37,227 nt of DNA, taken from contig CADCLI010000010.1 in assembly GCA_902802285.1 (NCBI GenBank), forward strand, positions 1 through 37,227, written 5' to 3'. The notes beneath the pieces are model-generated. The model did no database searches. It was given only the letters and a program-made list of their open reading frames with translations, and was not told the DNA's origin. This document shows, in pieces, positions 35,701 through 37,227 of this stretch (its first letter is position 1; the number at the start of each line of letters is the position of its first letter). The stretch comes from an uncultured Bacteroidales bacterium. GTDB taxonomy: Bacteria; Bacteroidota; Bacteroidia; Bacteroidales; Bacteroidaceae. A program made the translations under genes and the position numbers.

Positions 35701-36644
35701 TGCAGGTTGCGTATCTGTCCGATGAATGATCTCTTTATTGATATCAGGCCGAATCCCGAAGTGGCGTACAGAGTCTCCTGAAAATCCGGGTTTACCAGGG
35801 CGGCTGTCACGTTCCTGAGGTTATTTATGGTTGTGACTGTCGCGTTGCGTCCTATGCTGTTACGCTTTATCAGGCATATCCCGGCATCTGAATGAATCGT
35901 AAGCAGGTTGCCGTCAGAGAGAGGTTTTATCAGGGAAATGTTATCTGACAGCAGATTGCAGTTTCGTGTATTATATTCAGCCACCTGCTCGTAGCGGCTG
36001 TTGATGTAATAGCCTTTAAGGCCGTCTCCGGGAATGGATAGCCATATCACGTTGCTTTTGTCTATGGCAGTGGCACTGGCAATTATGGGACGGTCAGTGC
36101 CGGATATATGCTCAAATGAGCCGTTACTACGGTCATAACGGTACAGTCCCAGTATATTATCGGCCAGATAGATAATGGTCGAATCAGACTCTGAGCGCAG
36201 TATCCTGACAAAGTTAAAATCCTCACGTGTGTTTAGCCCTGCAGCCAGACTGCACTCGCTGCTGTTCATGTCATAAGTAAACAGGGAGTGCATATCGGCA
36301 TCATAGAATGTTACGATATCGCCTTCTAACAGAAAATCATCGGTGTGCAGTATCCTGTCATTGTATCTTAGCGTAGTGGCATATCCTTTCTTGTGGTCAT
36401 AGTGCAGGATACGGTCCTCACATGCCAGCAGTACAGTCTCGGTGCAGACAATGTTCTTAACGTTGCTTGTCTTGGTGTAATAAATACCTGTTCCCGGAAT
36501 GCCGACAGTGGTTCTTGCCTGGCCCTTGAGGTTAACGGACTGTCTGAATCCGCTCTTTCCGAAAGAAACGCTCGGTCCTGATTTGCTTAAGTTAAGCTTC
36601 AAGCCTTTGCCCAGTGAAATGGATTTGCGGAAATTAAGTCCCAT
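32754..36644 (-). CDS. HTCS paralogue with an N-terminal DUF4236 domain instead of a signal peptide
   Basis: 1296 aa. Residues 1-58 are a DUF4236 domain (NFRKSISLGKGLKLNLSKSG, then GIPGTGIYYTKTS). From NVKNIVCTETVLLACEDRIL the sequence is colinear with the neighbouring HTCS from about its residue 85: propeller sensor, Y_Y_Y region, transmembrane helix about 738-757, HisKA with His795 in NIAHELRTPLS, HATPase (MVNNAIKYS, GYGLGLPYARL), receiver with Asp1097 in VISDTDMPEMDG, AraC-type HTH. Two oddities: it has no signal peptide to send the sensor to the periplasm, and the receiver acidic pair reads Cys1053-Ala1054 (VCADNN) where the paralogue has DD. A strong GGAGGG ribosome site sits 6 nt before the ATG. 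Real fusion, deletion scar or assembly join are all possible. Confidence 0.88.
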   Translation of the reverse strand: MGLNFRKSISLGKGLKLNLSKSGPSVSFGKSGFRQSVNLKGQARTTVGIPGTGIYYTKTSNVKNIVCTETVLLACEDRILHYDHKKGYATTLRYNDRILHTDDFLLEGDIVTFYDADMHSLFTYDMNSSECSLAAGLNTREDFNFVRILRSESDSTIIYLADNILGLYRYDRSNGSFEHISGTDRPIIASATAIDKSNVIWLSIPGDGLKGYYINSRYEQVAEYNTRNCNLLSDNISLIKPLSDGNLLTIHSDAGICLIKRNSIGRNATVTTINNLRNVTAALVNPDFQETLYATSGFGLISIKRSFIGQIRNLHENEEGIINYENYISAFEEPEGTVILGTMDNGLCRIDPQTQQRKVFNGTQELKVISMCRFDDDNILMADPDRGLMLFNRKQGRISSAKQFPALPTPSYADIKNLIMTVSDDGDIFIFNANSHHYVYRKGTGRLEEFLVLSEGMEPVKQVENVCSTQYAIYATYRGAIIEINTNTLESKLIYKNKDKVIHNITSLDANSQGELFFTEPEGLHRYDPRSNFDEMLVETWGSGRFMNVAVDSNDRIWFTTTDEYIQMYDQSRKELLSYSLEDGVPRSRFLNYFTLSTRSGYVMFPNADGMVSLNTNGPLMADTPPFRINCISAYTDKREIAAEDISKSLERPFTLPSKFRELHMEFSVNSFNPTYPHLFIYNIYRGNLLIKSVNTTSTVITLPRLENGIYRVEIRQAYHKGLSEPETIVMFKIPKHFLSTVPGVLVALMLMLLFGYTIAKVSGTLEKNRMEKALAAQDIKNREDKIAFLSNIAHELRTPLSLIYNPVKDFLQEKSVDGIDYERMERIFNQVNKMTVMVNMILDSSRADVNKADILIEDVNLNEWLNFLLEDYRIDCYGKGFSLKFLMDNNIGIVSIDKRIIETGLSNMVNNAIKYSTAGTTITVITEKRDNIIRVSVKDQGKGFSCNPEDLFKRYYRENTDSNIPGYGLGLPYARLQLSLIGGNMSAVNNDDGVGSTFYMEFPAVTDRNGVPARKGLSNDETPGKLNSNADNTQEGMAQDFDTGNMTIMFVCADNNEPVSFTDEFDGMFKNILIAHNGKEALSMLGKKQTDLVISDTDMPEMDGFELCHKIKGTLEISHIPVILLTTRTDARNKNLGYKMGADAFIPKPYEINQMYAIIRSQLGGRFEIKRQYNYGFFSKMNIDQTFSVTDEEFISSLNSLIEQFISDPSLNDDYILKQTGISRSVMKKKMEGLLGTDLAGYLTRIRISIVKNKLTNTDQDPESIAAETGFGSVDAMNKAFRRETGKSINEFKEN

Positions 36645-36769
36645 ATGACAGCCCTCCGGTGAAAAAACGTTAAAGTTATTTTATCACAGTTAACAAGTCT
36701 TTACAGATATAGGAAATGCACCTGATTTTTAAGTAAAACAGCCAAACGGCACGGCCCGAAAAAACAATC

Positions 36770-36805
36770 TGCAAATGTGGTCTCGAAAAACTGCCGTGTG
36801 CAATT
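36770..36805 (-). repeat. Palindromic element, diverged copy in inverted orientation
   Basis: TGCAAATGTGGTCTCGAAAA and onward aligns with the reverse complement of the element at 36851-36886 over about 24 positions with four substitutions, then a small gap. It overlaps the left arm of the next element. Confidence 0.5.
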
Positions 36806-36836
36806 GTTCCACATTTTTACCCGCAACAATTGCACA
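36797..36836 (+). repeat. Palindromic element, perfect 12-bp arms
   Basis: TGTGCAATTGTT (36797-36808) and AACAATTGCACA (36825-36836) are exact inverted repeats around a 16-nt spacer containing CATTTTT. Confidence 0.75.
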
Positions 36837-36850
36837 AAAAGGCCGATTTA

Positions 36851-36886
36851 TGCAATTGTTGGGCATTTTTCGGGGCAACAGTTGCA
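36851..36886 (+). repeat. Palindromic element, second copy
   Basis: TGCAATTGTTG (36851-36861) and CAACAGTTGCA (36876-36886) pair with one G-T; the 14-nt spacer again contains CATTTTT. The offset from the previous copy is about 52 nt. Confidence 0.7.
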
Positions 36887-36902
36887 GAACGCCCGCTCAT
36901 GT

Positions 36903-36939
36903 CAAAAATAAAGGGCGCCTCACTTAGCGTGAGACGCCC
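36903..36939 (-). terminator. Terminator of the SufB/SufD-family gene
   Basis: An 11-bp stem (36913-36923 with 36929-36939, one G-T) followed on the minus strand by TTTATTTTT. It starts 21 nt after the stop codon. Confidence 0.88.
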
Positions 36940-36960
36940 CAAATTCAAGCAAAAACAAAC

Positions 36961-37227
36961 TTATCTCAGGAATCCCTCAATGATTTTCTGCTCGGCTTCC
37001 TGCTCGTTCAATCCGAGAGTCATGAGCTTTGTGATCTGCTCGCCTGCGATCTTACCGATTGCGGCCTCGTGGATGAGGGAAGCGTCAACGCATGTAGCCT
37101 TGAGCTTAGGTGTGGCAACGATAACGCCCTTGTCCATGATGATGGAGTCACACTCGGCATGGCCCTTGCATCTGGCATTACCGGAGATGTCGATGATGAC
37201 ATCCTGCTCGGACTCGCCCTTCGCAAC
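36961..37227 (-). CDS. SufB/SufD-family Fe-S cluster assembly protein, C-terminal part
   Basis: Only the last 88 residues are in the window; the 5' part lies beyond 37227. The segment CKGHAECDSIIMD, then TPKLKAT...DASLIHEAAIGKIAGEQITKLMTLGLNEQEAEQKIIEGFLR, matches the end of the short SufB/SufD (about 300-aa) proteins found with a SufC ATPase in clostridia, archaea and some Bacteroidales. The HEAAIGKI motif is the interface typical of the family. It would act as part of the scaffold for Fe-S assembly; a sufC gene would be expected just upstream, outside the window. Codon choice indicates good expression. Confidence 0.85.
   Translation of the reverse strand, partial: VAKGESEQDVIIDISGNARCKGHAECDSIIMDKGVIVATPKLKATCVDASLIHEAAIGKIAGEQITKLMTLGLNEQEAEQKIIEGFLR

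Larger units (their letters stand above)
36645..36960. other. Gene-free stretch: AT-rich region, palindrome cluster, terminator
   Basis: 316 bases without a supportable gene. From the HTCS side it holds a strong ribosome site, an AT-rich stretch that probably contains the HTCS promoter (near-match TAACTTTA on the minus strand around 36670-36677), three related palindromic elements at 36770-36886 and the terminator of the SufB/D gene. Confidence 0.7.

Noticed and set aside
28695..36644. A polysaccharide utilisation locus
   Set aside because: Only the HTCS regulators are present; no susC, susD, glycoside hydrolase or sulfatase gene is in the window.
36770..36886. CRISPR array
   Set aside because: The repeats are palindromes of unequal similarity and mixed orientation, with no regular unique spacers and no cas genes.

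Overview
The window looks like a chromosomal segment of a gut-type Bacteroidales bacterium (Prevotellaceae/Bacteroidaceae-like; genus not determinable by eye). The signs are hybrid two-component systems (HTCS) with propeller sensors, promoters with the Bacteroidota -7 box TAnnTTTG, weak Shine-Dalgarno sequences, many SPII lipoproteins, Bacteroidales-only families (DUF6242, DUF6089/PorG, DUF3108, the DUF2795-like 73-aa protein), and the order DUF6089-uppS-bamA-ompH. Most of the content is core genome. I see no transposase, integron, prophage or CRISPR array.

Layout. 1-1021 (-): end-truncated lipoprotein with a rhodanese and a metallo-beta-lactamase domain. 1139-4492 (+): quinone-linked fumarate reductase/succinate dehydrogenase frdCAB, closed by a strong terminator. 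4630-6984 (+): secreted DUF4419 protein with YD-like repeats. 7060-9434 (-): DUF2795-like protein, cobalamin adenosyltransferase, methyltransferase, DUF3108 protein and tRNA-Leu(UAA). 9734-11326 (+): lipoprotein carboxylesterase. 11391-14333 (-): pyrE, SRPBCC, argH, zinc-ribbon lipoprotein. 14484-22492 (+): envelope operon DUF6242, DUF6089/PorG-like, uppS, bamA, three Skp/OmpH chaperones, murI. 22478-24743 (-): O-methyltransferase, rbfA, LolC/E-type permease. 24787-28660 (+): xerD, an OmpA/TPR lipoprotein, dprA. 28695-36644 (-): two tandem HTCS regulators. 36645-36960: gene-free stretch with palindromic repeats and a terminator. 36961-37227 (-): 3' part of a short SufB/SufD-family gene.

Functional picture. 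frdCAB would be the terminal step of anaerobic fumarate respiration. The 14-22 kb operon links undecaprenyl phosphate synthesis, outer-membrane protein insertion, periplasmic chaperoning and D-glutamate supply. The two HTCS are regulators without a polysaccharide locus beside them in the visible sequence.

The most notable observations are breaks in otherwise well-conserved genes. frdC, frdB and the DUF6242 gene each lack an internal piece (about 55-58, about 20 and perhaps 70-80 nt) with loss of frame. In addition, the upstream HTCS begins with a DUF4236 domain fused where its signal peptide and first propeller strands should be, and its receiver domain lacks the acidic pair. These may be assembly deletions or real lesions; raw reads would decide. 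A cluster of three related palindromes lies upstream of that HTCS gene.
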